Source: Methylobacillus flagellatus_A (lineage in GTDB: Bacteria > Pseudomonadota > Gammaproteobacteria > Burkholderiales > Methylophilaceae). Taken from it: a DNA stretch of 64,000 nt. The notes under the pieces are model-generated. The model ran no database searches, was not told the origin of the DNA, and saw only the letters and a list, made by a program, of their open reading frames with translations. Every line of letters begins with the position of its first letter. Position 1 is the first letter of the stretch. The DNA is taken from assembly GCF_031344055.1 (NCBI RefSeq), contig NZ_JADBEN010000002.1; one strand, given 5' to 3'. A program made the position numbers and the translations under genes. Below, one piece after another: positions 49,448-58,922 of the stretch.

Positions 49448-52400
49448 ATGATGTCGGCCCTGATCCGTTTTTCCATCCGCCATAGCGGCGTGATGATGGC
49501 ACTGGCGCTCATGCTGGTGATTTATGGCATATACAAGACAGTGCATAGCCATCTCGATGTCTTCCCCGAGTTCGCCCCCACCCAGCTGATCATCCAGACC
49601 GAGGCCCCCGGCCTCTCGGCCGAGCTCGTCGAGTCTCTGGTCACCCAGCCACTGGAAAATGGCATTGCCGGCACCGTCGGCATCGCCAGCATACGCTCGC
49701 AATCCATTCCCGGGCTGTCCGTCATTACGGTGATCTTTGACGAATCCACAGACATTTATCGCAACCGCCAGGTGGTGGCCGAACGGCTTTCCACGCTCAA
49801 CAGCACTTTACCCGCGGGGGTTGTCCCCAACATCACGCCATTGACCTCCTCTGCCAGCACGGTGTTGGGCATTGGCCTGACTTCGGATATCAGGACGCTC
49901 AGCGAGTTGCGCACATTGGTGGATTGGACGGTCAAACCGCACTTGATGGCCGTGCAGGGCGTCGCGGACGTCAATGTGTTCGGAGGAGAAGTCCGCCAGT
50001 TCCAGGTTCAGGTCGATCCTGCCAAGCTGGTGCGCTACAACGTGTCGCTGCAGCAAGTCGTGGATGCGGTCAGCCGCAGCACGGCCATTCGCGGCGCCGG
50101 CTTCATCGAGAACAATAACCAGCGCATCATCATCAATACCGAAGGCCAGGCCTTGAACCCGCAGCAACTGGCGCGCACGGCCCTGCTGCATGTGGCCGGG
50201 CAGACGCTGCGCATCAGCGATATCGGCCAGGTCGTCGAGGGAGCCGTGCCGTCTATCAGCGCGGCCGCCATCAACGGCAAGGCCGGGATATACCTGTCGA
50301 TCCAATCCCAGTTGGGCGCCAATACCAAAGGCGTCACCCAGGCGGTCGAAGCGGCCCTTGCCGAACTCGCCCCCGTGCTGGATGCCCGCGAAGTCACGCT
50401 TCATCCTGAATTGTTCCGCCCGGCCAACTTCATCGAAACCGCCATCGACAGCGTGCAGACCGATATCCTGATCGGCTCCGCCCTCGTCATCGGCATCCTG
50501 TTCCTGTTTCTCTTCAATGTGCGGGCCGCGTTTATTTCCGCCACCGCCATCCCCCTCTCTCTCCTTGCCGCCATCCTGGTATTGCAGCAATTTGGCATCG
50601 GCCTCAACATCATGGTGCTGGGCGGCTTGGCGATTGCGCTCGGCGAGGTGGTGGACGACGCCATCATCGATTCGGAAAACATTTTCCGCCGCATCCGTGA
50701 AAACCGTTTGCGGCCAGTCCCTGCGCCGTTGCACCTAGTCGTTTTCCAGGCTTCCATGGAAGTACGCAGCTCGGTGGTCTATGCCACGTTCATCGTGGCC
50801 CTGGTATTCCTGCCCTTGCTCACCATCGGCGGCGTGGCCGGTAAGCTGTTTGCACCCCTGGGGATGGCCTACATCGTGGCGATCATGGCGTCGCTGGTCA
50901 TTGCGCTAACCGTGACGCCCGCGCTTTGCTACCTGCTGCTCGGCAACTCCGCCAACCTGAAAACGGAAGACTCCCCCATCATCCGCTTCATCAAGCGCCA
51001 TTATGTACGCTGCCTGCGCGACATCGAGCAGCATTACAAAATCCTGATCGGGGTCACCCTGATGCTGATCGCCCTGGGCCTCACCACGTTGCCGCTGTTC
51101 AAGACCCAATTCATCCCCAGCCTGCATGAAGGCCACTACATCATGCACATGACAGCCGTGCCCGGCACTTCTGAGCAAGAATCCCTGCGCATCGGAAAAA
51201 AGGTGACAGAAGTGCTGCAGAGCATCGAGGGAGTGCGTTCGGTAGCCCAATGGGTGGGCCGCGCGCCGAACGCCGCGGACACCTTCGGCACCCATTACAG
51301 CGAGTTCGAGATCGAGATAGGCGCGCTATCCGGCGCAGAGCAAAGCCGCATCCTCGAAGACATCCGTGAAAAACTGTCCGGCATGGACGACGACGGGCCG
51401 GGCTATCCAGGGTTCGTCGGTGTCAATTTCGCCATCAACACCTTCCTCACCGAGCGCATAGAAGAAACCATTTCCGGCTATGCCGCCGCCTTGGTGGTCA
51501 ATATTTACGGACGCGACCTTGACGGCCTCAACCGCGATGCGGCGGCGGTGGCGGCAGCATTGGCCGACACCCCGGGGGCAACCGACGTGATGATCCAGTC
51601 TCCTCCCGGGACGCCCCAGTTGGTGATCAGGCTGCTGCCGGAGAAATTGCTGCAATTCGGACTGCATCCCAGCGATGTGCTGGATACCATCCGTATCGCC
51701 TACGAAAGCATGCCGGTGAACCAGGTCTACCATGGCAACCGCGTCATCGGCGTGGCCGTGGTGCTTGCGCCCGAAGCCCGGCAAAATATCCAGCAAGTAG
51801 GCAAGCTGCCATTGCGCAACATCGAAGGCCGCATGCTCCAACTCAAGGATGTGGCGGATATCCGCCAGGAAAACGGCCAGTCCAAGATATTGCACCAGGG
51901 AGCAAAACGTATCCAGACCGTCACTGCTAATGTCAAGGAAGGCGACATCCACGCTTTTTACGAACGCGCGCGGCACAAGATCAATGCCGAGGTGACCCTT
52001 TCGCCCGGTAACTATCTCGCGTTCAGCGGCGAAGCCCAGGCCGGTAACCTGGCAACCCGGGAGCTCGTCGTGCACTCCATGTTGGCGTTCGGCGGGATAT
52101 TCCTGCTGCTCTACATTGCGCTCGGCAACCTGCGCAACCTGATGCTGACATTCTTCAACCTGCCGTTTGCATTGATCGGCGGCATCTTTGCCGTCGTCAT
52201 GGCGGGAGGCTGGATATCGATAGGCTCCATGGTCGGGTTCGTGACCCTGTTTGGCATCACGTTACGCAACTCCATCATGCTGATCTCGCACTACCAGCAC
52301 CTGATCGACCATGAAGGACTGGAATGGAATCTGGAGACCGCCATCCGCGGCGCCTCGGAGCGGCTGCCTTCCATCCTGATGACAGCCCTCGTCACGGGAC

Positions 52401-52588
52401 TGGGATTGTTGCCGCTGGCCATCGGCAGCGGCGAACCCGGCCGCGAGATCGAAGGCCCCATGGCCACCATCATCGTCGGCGGCCTGGTGACCTCCACCTT
52501 GCTCAACCTGCTGATCATGCCGGCCATCATGCTGCACCTGGGACGCTTCGAAAAACAGCCATCCCGGATGCAAGAGCCAGTGGCCTAA
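49448..52588 (+). CDS. RND efflux permease, heavy-metal (HME/CzcA-like) branch
   Basis: 1046 residues. Start RFSIRHSGVMMALALMLVIY and DVFPEFAPTQLIIQTEAPGL are the CzcA-branch form of TM1 and the first porter loop. The TM4 motif is GEVVDDAIIDSENIFRR (D403-D404, D408, E410), unlike the classic CzcA DFGxxxDGAVxxxEN, so it belongs to a less studied subgroup whose substrate is unknown. TM10-12 are present (FVTLFGITLRNSIMLISHY). Third gene of the operon. Confidence 0.92.
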   Translation: MMSALIRFSIRHSGVMMALALMLVIYGIYKTVHSHLDVFPEFAPTQLIIQTEAPGLSAELVESLVTQPLENGIAGTVGIASIRSQSIPGLSVITVIFDESTDIYRNRQVVAERLSTLNSTLPAGVVPNITPLTSSASTVLGIGLTSDIRTLSELRTLVDWTVKPHLMAVQGVADVNVFGGEVRQFQVQVDPAKLVRYNVSLQQVVDAVSRSTAIRGAGFIENNNQRIIINTEGQALNPQQLARTALLHVAGQTLRISDIGQVVEGAVPSISAAAINGKAGIYLSIQSQLGANTKGVTQAVEAALAELAPVLDAREVTLHPELFRPANFIETAIDSVQTDILIGSALVIGILFLFLFNVRAAFISATAIPLSLLAAILVLQQFGIGLNIMVLGGLAIALGEVVDDAIIDSENIFRRIRENRLRPVPAPLHLVVFQASMEVRSSVVYATFIVALVFLPLLTIGGVAGKLFAPLGMAYIVAIMASLVIALTVTPALCYLLLGNSANLKTEDSPIIRFIKRHYVRCLRDIEQHYKILIGVTLMLIALGLTTLPLFKTQFIPSLHEGHYIMHMTAVPGTSEQESLRIGKKVTEVLQSIEGVRSVAQWVGRAPNAADTFGTHYSEFEIEIGALSGAEQSRILEDIREKLSGMDDDGPGYPGFVGVNFAINTFLTERIEETISGYAAALVVNIYGRDLDGLNRDAAAVAAALADTPGATDVMIQSPPGTPQLVIRLLPEKLLQFGLHPSDVLDTIRIAYESMPVNQVYHGNRVIGVAVVLAPEARQNIQQVGKLPLRNIEGRMLQLKDVADIRQENGQSKILHQGAKRIQTVTANVKEGDIHAFYERARHKINAEVTLSPGNYLAFSGEAQAGNLATRELVVHSMLAFGGIFLLLYIALGNLRNLMLTFFNLPFALIGGIFAVVMAGGWISIGSMVGFVTLFGITLRNSIMLISHYQHLIDHEGLEWNLETAIRGASERLPSILMTALVTGLGLLPLAIGSGEPGREIEGPMATIIVGGLVTSTLLNLLIMPAIMLHLGRFEKQPSRMQEPVA

Positions 52589-52616
52589 CTGCCAGGATTC
52601 TCTGTAGAATAGCCGC

Positions 52617-52802
52617 ATGAAATCGGCGAAACAATGGATGTTGCTGGCTTTGCTGTGGTCAGCCCCGCTGGCTGCGGCCCCTGCTCCCTGGTACCTCTGG
52701 CAAAGCAAGCTGGACGGCAAGCTGGTTTGCCTGCAATCCTCGCCCGGCCAGGGCTGGACGCAGGTCAAGGGCCCATTCAAGGATAATAACTGCCGCCATT
52801 GA
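52617..52802 (+). CDS. Small secreted protein, 61 aa
   Basis: Signal peptide MKSAKQWMLLALLWSAPLAA cut near AAA/PAP, leaving a mature peptide of about 40 residues with two cysteines (LVCLQSS, NNCRH) that could form a disulphide. Not recognised; lies 28 bases after the RND pump gene and 29 before the Gdx gene, so it may be co-transcribed. Confidence 0.65.
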   Translation: MKSAKQWMLLALLWSAPLAAAPAPWYLWQSKLDGKLVCLQSSPGQGWTQVKGPFKDNNCRH

Positions 52803-52831
52803 GGCAGCGCATCACATAATTAGGATTTTCC

Positions 52832-53149
52832 ATGGATTGGCTTACCCTCTTCATCGCAGGCCTGCTCGAAGTCGTCTGGGCAGTGGGCCTCAAATACAGT
52901 CACGGCTTCACCAAACTATGGCCCAGCGTCGGCACCGTCATCGCCATGGTGCTCAGCGTAGTGCTGTTGAGCCTGGCGATGCGCTCGCTGCCCATGGGAA
53001 CCGCCTACGCCGTCTGGGTGGGAATTGGGGCCGTGGGCACGGTGATAATGGGGATTTTCCTGTTCGACGAACCGACCAGCGCCATTCGCCTGGCCAGCGT
53101 CACGCTCATCATTATTGGCATTATTGGGCTTAAGCTGGCAACGCCATAA
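52832..53149 (+). CDS. sugE: Small multidrug resistance family exporter, guanidinium type (Gdx/SugE)
   Basis: 105 residues with four membrane helices. The essential Glu13 (LLEVVWAVGLKYSHGFTKLW) and the G-rich TM4 (LIIIGIIGLKLATP) match SugE/Gdx rather than EmrE. Exports guanidinium in exchange for protons (established for the subtype). The upstream gap of 29 bases leaves no room for a guanidine riboswitch. Confidence 0.93.
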   Translation: MDWLTLFIAGLLEVVWAVGLKYSHGFTKLWPSVGTVIAMVLSVVLLSLAMRSLPMGTAYAVWVGIGAVGTVIMGIFLFDEPTSAIRLASVTLIIIGIIGLKLATP

Positions 53150-53160
53150 TCATCCTATTC

Positions 53161-54804
53161 TTATCGTATCAAGCCTTGTGAACTGCCGGAATTCACATCA
53201 TCAAGAATGATAGTAATTCCAGCCGTGTTAATACCAAGGAGCTTGAGTAGCGGATCAAGTATAGAACTAGTGACTACGGCTAATAAAGGTACAACAAGCC
53301 CAGTGACTACAGAATCAAGTAATCCAAGATTCAGGCCTAAAACCTTAATATCCAAGCTACCACTGTTTGCGAATCCAGCAAGACTATTGCCAACACCACT
53401 ATAACTGTTCTTGACCATTGGCAGATTGGAAGATACCGGATGCCCGACCTCAAATGTCATCGTACTAGGTGCTGCTTGCGCTATTGGTGCCTTGAGGCCG
53501 ATCTTGGCCAGAGGAATACTACCTGCCAACAAGGTAATTTCTGCTGGGCCGCTATCTTGATTATTTGTCAACGTTAATGCAGCCAATCCCGGATAAGCAT
53601 TGACAACGACACTAGTTCGATTATTTTCTGAGCTAATCTCCATTAAGTCAGCACGTCCCTGAGCCACCTCCAAGTTAAGTTTCAGATCAACTCCCGCGAC
53701 CAAAAGAACATTAGCAGTTACACTAGTTTCAACACGTAGCTGGGCAGTTCTTACTACAGCACAGGCAACTTGGTTAATTCCTCCTGCAGGCGGTCCAATA
53801 ACCAATTGTGGCGGTTCAATGATGCGTATTCTGCTACTTATACTGGTAAGTCCAAGCAAATTAATTCCCAATGGCAAGTCAATAAAATTATTTCCATTGG
53901 CAACAAAGGCTGCTGATTGAATAAGTGAAAGCAGATTTAAACCAATCGCCGCACCTGCATTAGAATCTGGATTGGTGATATGAATAACATCACCGAGTCT
54001 GAATTGATTAGGATTGTTTGAGGACTGCAATTTCCCCAATACATCGACAACAGACCCAAGGCTATTACTCCCTTCATTTGCCACATTTAGAGTTAAGGCC
54101 ATTAGTCGGCCAATCGTCATATTATTTAATCCCAGCAACTCACTTACCGAGCCAATAGTTGGATCTGCCTTGACTAAATCAAGCAAAGTAATATTTGCAT
54201 TTGCCAACCCCCGATAATCCGCAGCACTTAATTGAACAGTGGTTTGCAACACTATTCCTAGCAAGGAGTTCAACAACGCAGATTCAGCCGTATCAATAGC
54301 AATTGCTGTAGAACCTGCCCGTAATGCCGCAAACGGCGTACGCACAGCGGCAACCGCCTCCGCCTGTAACACAACCCGCTGGTTGAAAATCCCTCCGGCA
54401 ATCAAGCTGGAAGGCACTTCCTGCGTCGCCAGGACATGCACGGCACGCCGCTCCCCATTAGCGAGGAAGGTACGCACCCCTCCTTCATCGGTGCTGTAAC
54501 CGCCCAGCTCCACTACGTTTGGCGCAGCAAGCAGGCTCCCTTGGTAGCCGTTTGCCATCGCCGCGCCCTGCGCCGCCATTCTGTAGACATCGCTATTATT
54601 TTCCGCGCACCCGCCCACCTGCCCCCCGGCTGCGATGGCGGCCATGTCCGCAATGTTCTGGAGTTTACGTTTTTCCATCCACATGCGGCCGCTATCCACT
54701 GCCACCGCCACGAACAGCACGGCCATCATGAGCGTCAGCACGCCGAACAGGCCGATGGCGCCTTGCTGGTTTTTTTTACTTGTTTTACGCATGGACTGCA
54801 TCAT
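53161..54804 (-). CDS. tadG: TadG-like pilus-assembly protein
   Basis: 547 residues: N-terminal membrane segment (GAIGLFGVLTLMMAVLFVAV, about 17-36) and the TadG/DUF2134 start AVDSGRMWMEKRKLQNIADM AAIAAGGQ, then a long secreted domain. The N-terminal 160 codons are GC-rich like the rest of the locus, but from about 54300 down to the stop the DNA is much more AT-rich with different codon use. The outer part was probably replaced by recombination. ATGA overlap with the DUF3613 gene. Confidence 0.88.
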   Translation of the reverse strand: MMQSMRKTSKKNQQGAIGLFGVLTLMMAVLFVAVAVDSGRMWMEKRKLQNIADMAAIAAGGQVGGCAENNSDVYRMAAQGAAMANGYQGSLLAAPNVVELGGYSTDEGGVRTFLANGERRAVHVLATQEVPSSLIAGGIFNQRVVLQAEAVAAVRTPFAALRAGSTAIAIDTAESALLNSLLGIVLQTTVQLSAADYRGLANANITLLDLVKADPTIGSVSELLGLNNMTIGRLMALTLNVANEGSNSLGSVVDVLGKLQSSNNPNQFRLGDVIHITNPDSNAGAAIGLNLLSLIQSAAFVANGNNFIDLPLGINLLGLTSISSRIRIIEPPQLVIGPPAGGINQVACAVVRTAQLRVETSVTANVLLVAGVDLKLNLEVAQGRADLMEISSENNRTSVVVNAYPGLAALTLTNNQDSGPAEITLLAGSIPLAKIGLKAPIAQAAPSTMTFEVGHPVSSNLPMVKNSYSGVGNSLAGFANSGSLDIKVLGLNLGLLDSVVTGLVVPLLAVVTSSILDPLLKLLGINTAGITIILDDVNSGSSQGLIR

Positions 54805-55079
54805 TGGCGGTTGAACTGGCCCGGATCAAACCGTTCGGGAATCGGGCGCGTGAAGCTTTCGAGATAGCGCTTGTGGATGTTCTCCATGGCAGGCCCCGAC
54901 AGGTATTGCTTGTTCAGCGATGCCTGGCTGCCTTCCCGCTGCAACTCCAACCACCTTTCGGCCTGGGGGGAAGGGTTAACTTGCTGTTCTTGCGCCTGAT
55001 TGCTGCCGGCTTCTGCAAAAGCGCCCGCAGAGAACAGGCTTACGGACAACAGGGCTATCATTTTCCGTTTCATCATCAT
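54801..55079 (-). CDS. DUF3613-type small periplasmic protein of the Tad locus
   Basis: 92 residues from the first of three ATG (55079, 55076, 55073). Signal peptide MKRKMIALLSVSLFSAGAFA, then AERWLELQREGSQASLNKQY LSGPAMENIHKRYLESFTRP IPERFD, the DUF3613 pattern seen in Tad loci of betaproteobacteria. Role unknown. Overlaps its neighbours on both sides by four bases. Confidence 0.75.
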   Translation of the reverse strand: MMMKRKMIALLSVSLFSAGAFAEAGSNQAQEQQVNPSPQAERWLELQREGSQASLNKQYLSGPAMENIHKRYLESFTRPIPERFDPGQFNRQ

Positions 55080-55834
55080 TGCACTACCTCCAGTTGCGGA
55101 CTCAGGATGCCAGTGCAAAGCTGGGTGTTGCCGTAGCAGCTACCCGATGAGAATTGCTGGCGCTGATTGACCTTGAATGCAGGCAAGCCGCTGGCCTGGC
55201 GTATTCCCTGCAGGTGTTGTTCCGTAATGTCGAAGTCGCGTGCAAGCTGGGCGGCGCGTTCATCCTGGCCTGTCTTGTACATCAGCATGACGAGGTTATG
55301 GATGGCCAGCCGGTTATTGCCGTCCAGCTCGATCGCAGTAAGCAGCTCACTCAGGGCCGACTGATGGTCGCCGTACATCATCAACGCATAGCCGTAATCC
55401 CCCCTGACCTTGCTGTCCACTGGCAGCATCCTGCTAGCGGACTTGAGAAAACCGATTGCCGTTTCATGCTGCTCCTGCATTTCCGCCAGCAAGCCCAGCC
55501 CCTGGTACGCCAAGCCGCCGACGCAACTGCCAAGCAGCTGTTGGTACAGTTCGCCTGCCTGTTCGAACTGCGCTGTCTGGCGCAAGGCGTTGGCGCGGTA
55601 CAAACGGGCCGCAGGCGAGTCGAGCTTGGCCGCATCCAGGAACGCCAACGCGGCATAGGCCTTGCCTTCGGCAAGCACCTTGGCGATCATTTCCAGTTGC
55701 GTCCTGTCCTCCTGGGTGGTTTCCGCGCAGCCCTGCTTGCCGTTTTTCTGCTCCTTGCCGTCGGCCAATCCAGGCAGTGCCGCCAAGGAAAAGCCGATCG
55801 CGCACAATACACCGATCCATCGAGATTTTTTCAT
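55076..55834 (-). CDS. tadD: TPR protein TadD
   Basis: 252 residues; signal peptide MKKSRWIGVLCAIGFSLAAL cut near GLA/DG, no lipobox Cys. TPR-like helices (YANALRQT-type RLYRANALRQTAQFEQAGEL, YQGLGLLAEMQEQHETAIGF, YGYALMMYGDHQSALSELLT). TadD acts in pilus assembly and secretin handling. Three bases after tadC. Confidence 0.85.
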   Translation of the reverse strand: MKKSRWIGVLCAIGFSLAALPGLADGKEQKNGKQGCAETTQEDRTQLEMIAKVLAEGKAYAALAFLDAAKLDSPAARLYRANALRQTAQFEQAGELYQQLLGSCVGGLAYQGLGLLAEMQEQHETAIGFLKSASRMLPVDSKVRGDYGYALMMYGDHQSALSELLTAIELDGNNRLAIHNLVMLMYKTGQDERAAQLARDFDITEQHLQGIRQASGLPAFKVNQRQQFSSGSCYGNTQLCTGILSPQLEVVQ

Positions 55835-55837
55835 TTC

Positions 55838-56740
55838 CTACCCCTGTCCGCTCAATGCCTTGCCCAAACCAATGAAACCAGGACCGGCAATGAAGATCAT
55901 CAACGCCGGAAACATGAAGAGCATCATCACGATCGTCATCTTGGCCGACAACTTGCTGACACGCTCACGCAACCGCGAAAACTGTCGCTCCTCAATCAGC
56001 GCGGCATAACGCATGATGGAGTCGCGCACGTTTCCTCCCTGCTGGGCTACTTGCTTCAACATCGCCACCGTTTCGCTCAGTTCCGGGATATCCAGCATCT
56101 GGCTCATGCTCATCAATGCCTCGCCCTGGTCCTGCCCCGCCCTGATCCTGGCCAGCACACGCTCGAGCTCCTGGGCCAGGTGAGGCATGATGTCGCCCGC
56201 CTGCTCCACCATGATGCGCAACGAATGCTCCAGGGAAAGGCCCGAGTCGAACAGCATGACCAGCATATGCAGGAAAGTGGTGATTTCCTTGCTGATCAGC
56301 TTGCGCCGGCGTACGGCAAGCCAACGCAACAGATAGCGGATGCCGACAAAGAAAAAGGCAAACCCGAACAAGGCGAATGCCAGGCAGCGAAGCAGGTCCT
56401 GTCCTTGCACCAGGTTGATCAACAGCACGAGGGCCGCAGTCAGGATCGGCCCGAGGCGGATGACGACGTTGAACACGATACGCGCCTTGCCCTTGTAACC
56501 GGCCTGCACCAGGAGCTTGAGGATTTCCCGGTCCTTGCTTGAAGGCAGGATGGAAAGCCGCTCGATAAAACGCTCGATACCGCGCTTGGGCGATGGCAGG
56601 TAGATTCCGCGCTTGCGGCCAAACACCTCGTCGAAACGGGCATGGGCGTCATGGCGGGCCCGCTTGGAGAACTCCGCGATCAGCAGCAGAACGCTACCCG
56701 CGAACAAACCCAACACACTGATCATCACCCAGGCGTTCAC
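55838..56740 (-). CDS. tadC: Tad inner-membrane platform protein TadC
   Basis: 300 residues from GTG 56740, with AGGGGC six bases upstream; an ATG at 56725 is the alternative. T2SF domain with four membrane helices (VLGLFAGSVLLLIAEF; GPILTAALVLLINLV; AFALFGFAFFFVGIRYLL; MFPALMIFIAGPGFIGLG) and LEHSLRIMVEQAGDIMPHLA QELERV. The frame stays open upstream into tadB but that part is not coding. Follows tadB by 8 bases. Confidence 0.92.
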   Translation of the reverse strand: MNAWVMISVLGLFAGSVLLLIAEFSKRARHDAHARFDEVFGRKRGIYLPSPKRGIERFIERLSILPSSKDREILKLLVQAGYKGKARIVFNVVIRLGPILTAALVLLINLVQGQDLLRCLAFALFGFAFFFVGIRYLLRWLAVRRRKLISKEITTFLHMLVMLFDSGLSLEHSLRIMVEQAGDIMPHLAQELERVLARIRAGQDQGEALMSMSQMLDIPELSETVAMLKQVAQQGGNVRDSIMRYAALIEERQFSRLRERVSKLSAKMTIVMMLFMFPALMIFIAGPGFIGLGKALSGQG

Positions 56741-56748
56741 GATAGCCC

Positions 56749-57660
56749 CTAGATACTTTTCATCATGCGCCAGAAAATCAGGATGCCCACAGCCTGCATG
56801 ATCAGCGCCGCCTTGAAGATCATTGCGCCGGACGAGTCGTCCAGCATCATGTCGATATAGCCGGGATTGGCTGCAAACATATAGGCGACGATCAACAAAG
56901 GCGTCAGCGACAGCACCCAGGCGGTAATCTTGGTTTCCCCCGTCATGGCCGCCAACTCGCGCTGCGCCTGTTCTTGCTGGCGTATCATCTGCACAATGCT
57001 CTTGAGCAGTTCCTGTGGCGAGCTCCCGTAATTGCTGCTGATGCGAATGGCCAAGGCAATCAGCCCGAGCTCCTTGACATGATGGAGTTCCGCAGCCTTT
57101 TGCATGGCGTCGGCAAAACTGGCGCCGAGGTCGGTCGCGCGCACCACCCGCTCCAGCACTGCACGCAATGGCATCTGCATGTCCTCGGTCACGCCGCGTA
57201 CGGCCCCCTCCACGCTCTTGCCTGTGGAGAGCGCCCGTGAAACCTGATCGACGAACAGCGGGATTTGCGCCACGACCGCACGCTGGCGCCGCCGCAACCG
57301 GATATAGGGAATCACCACCAGCAAGAGGATGGTCAGCATCAAGACGCACAGCATGGCTTGCCACACCTGCATATAGGTATTGCCGAACGCAAACAGGATC
57401 AATAACGCGGCCGCGAATGCCGCGATATGCCAGGAAGCCAGCTCAAAGCCGTACACGACGGAGAAGCGCAGCTTGGCGCGCGATATCCAGCTTTCATCGC
57501 GCCCGGGCAGCAGGCTTTCTATCTTGCCGAAATAAGGCAAGGCCTGCTCGAAATTGACCCGCGCCTTCGCCTGGACCTGCTTCTGCTTGCTTGCGGACCA
57601 TAACAACAGGCCCAGCACCAGCAACATGATGCAAAACGACAGCAATATCCATCTATTCAT
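56749..57660 (-). CDS. tadB: Tad inner-membrane platform protein TadB
   Basis: 303 residues. First helix (WILLSFCIMLLVLGLLLWSA), T2SF domain (QIPLFVDQVSRALSTGKSVE, LRAVLERVVRATDLGASFAD AMQKAAEL) and C-terminal helices (AWVLSLTPLLIVAYMFA; AALIMQAVGILIFWRMM). Pairs with TadC to form the platform. Eight bases after tadA. Confidence 0.93.
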   Translation of the reverse strand: MNRWILLSFCIMLLVLGLLLWSASKQKQVQAKARVNFEQALPYFGKIESLLPGRDESWISRAKLRFSVVYGFELASWHIAAFAAALLILFAFGNTYMQVWQAMLCVLMLTILLLVVIPYIRLRRRQRAVVAQIPLFVDQVSRALSTGKSVEGAVRGVTEDMQMPLRAVLERVVRATDLGASFADAMQKAAELHHVKELGLIALAIRISSNYGSSPQELLKSIVQMIRQQEQAQRELAAMTGETKITAWVLSLTPLLIVAYMFAANPGYIDMMLDDSSGAMIFKAALIMQAVGILIFWRMMKSI

Positions 57661-57668
57661 GACTCCTC

Positions 57669-58922
57669 CTAACTGAAGGCAAGCGCGCCGCGGAGCTTGG
57701 GGTTGCTGGGAGTGACCGGCAGGCTGGCAAACTGCTCTAGCTCCAGGTTGTAGCTGAACAATTCGTTGGTGACGAAACGCTCGTCGCGGAGTCCCACCAC
57801 TTCGACAATCGAAGTGATGCGACGCCTGCCGTCCGGCATGCGGGTGACCTGCACGATCAGCTCGATCGCTGCTGCAATCATCTTGCGCAAGGTGGCCTCG
57901 GCCCCTTGGAATCCGGCCAGCCCCGCCAGGGTCTCCAGGCGCAGCAAGGCATCGGTCGGGTTATTGGCATGCACGGTGCTCATGCAGCCCTCGTGGCCGG
58001 TGTTCATGGCCTGCAGCATATCCATCACCTCCCTGCTGCGCACCTCGCCCAGGATGATGCGGTCCGGCCGCATGCGCAGGGCGTTGCGCACCAGGTCGTG
58101 CGCGGACACCTCTCCTACCCCGTCGAGATTGTGCGGGCGGGTTTCCAGGCGCACCACATGGTCATGCTCCAGCCTCAGTTCGGCCGCGTCCTCGATGGTG
58201 ACGATGCGCTCGCCGGAGGGAATGGAACGGCTCATGAAATTGAGCATGGTGGTCTTGCCGGCGCCCGTGCCGCCGCTGATGATGGTATTGACGCGGCGCT
58301 GGGCGGCATTGGTCAGGAAACTCAGCATTTGCGAGTTCAAGGTGCCGTAGGCCAGAAGGTCGTTGCCGAGGATGGGCGTCTTGCGGAACTTGCGGATGGA
58401 CATGCAAGGCCCGTTCAAGGCCAACGGCGGGATAATCACATTCAAGCGGCTGCCGTCCGGCAGGCGCGCGTCCACGGTGGGGCTGGCCTCGTCCACCCGG
58501 CGGCCCAACGGGGAAAGGATGCGGCGTATCACGCGCAGCACATGCTCGTCGTCGATGAAGCGCAACTGGCTCTTTTCGAGCTTGCCCTTGCGCTCGACGA
58601 AAATATCCCGGGCGCCGTTGACGAGGATGTCGTTGATGCTGTCGTCCTTGATCAGCGTTTCCAGCGGGCCGAATCCCGCCAGCTCATCGACCATTTCCTC
58701 GGTGAGCTTTTCCAGGTCGTAGGCGCTTACCACCAGCTGTTTCTCGGCCACATAGCGGTAGACCTTGCTATTGACGTAAGTGAACATCTGCTGGCGCGAC
58801 ATGTTGGTCAAGTCGGCCCGGTCCTGCTCGATCTCCGCGATCAGGTAGCTGTGCAGCAGGAGCTTGGTATCTTGCGACTGCTCCGCCGCCTTGAGGTCGA
58901 ACCGATATTCAGAGAGCCTCAT
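57669..58922 (-). CDS. tadA: Tad secretion ATPase TadA/CpaF
   Basis: 417 residues from ATG 58922 (ATGA overlap with cpaE). CpaF-type: FGPLETLIKDDSINDILVNG, the ARLPDGSRLNVIIPPLALNG motif, Walker A GGTGAGKT (217-224), EDAAELRLEH (Asp/Glu boxes), Walker B PDRIILGEVRS, His box MSTVHANNPTDALLRLETL. Powers Flp pilin assembly. Confidence 0.96.
   Translation of the reverse strand: MRLSEYRFDLKAAEQSQDTKLLLHSYLIAEIEQDRADLTNMSRQQMFTYVNSKVYRYVAEKQLVVSAYDLEKLTEEMVDELAGFGPLETLIKDDSINDILVNGARDIFVERKGKLEKSQLRFIDDEHVLRVIRRILSPLGRRVDEASPTVDARLPDGSRLNVIIPPLALNGPCMSIRKFRKTPILGNDLLAYGTLNSQMLSFLTNAAQRRVNTIISGGTGAGKTTMLNFMSRSIPSGERIVTIEDAAELRLEHDHVVRLETRPHNLDGVGEVSAHDLVRNALRMRPDRIILGEVRSREVMDMLQAMNTGHEGCMSTVHANNPTDALLRLETLAGLAGFQGAEATLRKMIAAAIELIVQVTRMPDGRRRITSIVEVVGLRDERFVTNELFSYNLELEQFASLPVTPSNPKLRGALAFS

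Noticed and set aside
52803..52831. Guanidine riboswitch ahead of sugE
   Set aside because: Only 29 bases between the genes, without a matching structure.
55838..57364. Longer tadC frame reaching into tadB
   Set aside because: The upstream part is an out-of-frame shadow of tadB; the GTG at 56740 with AGGGGC gives the normal TadC length.
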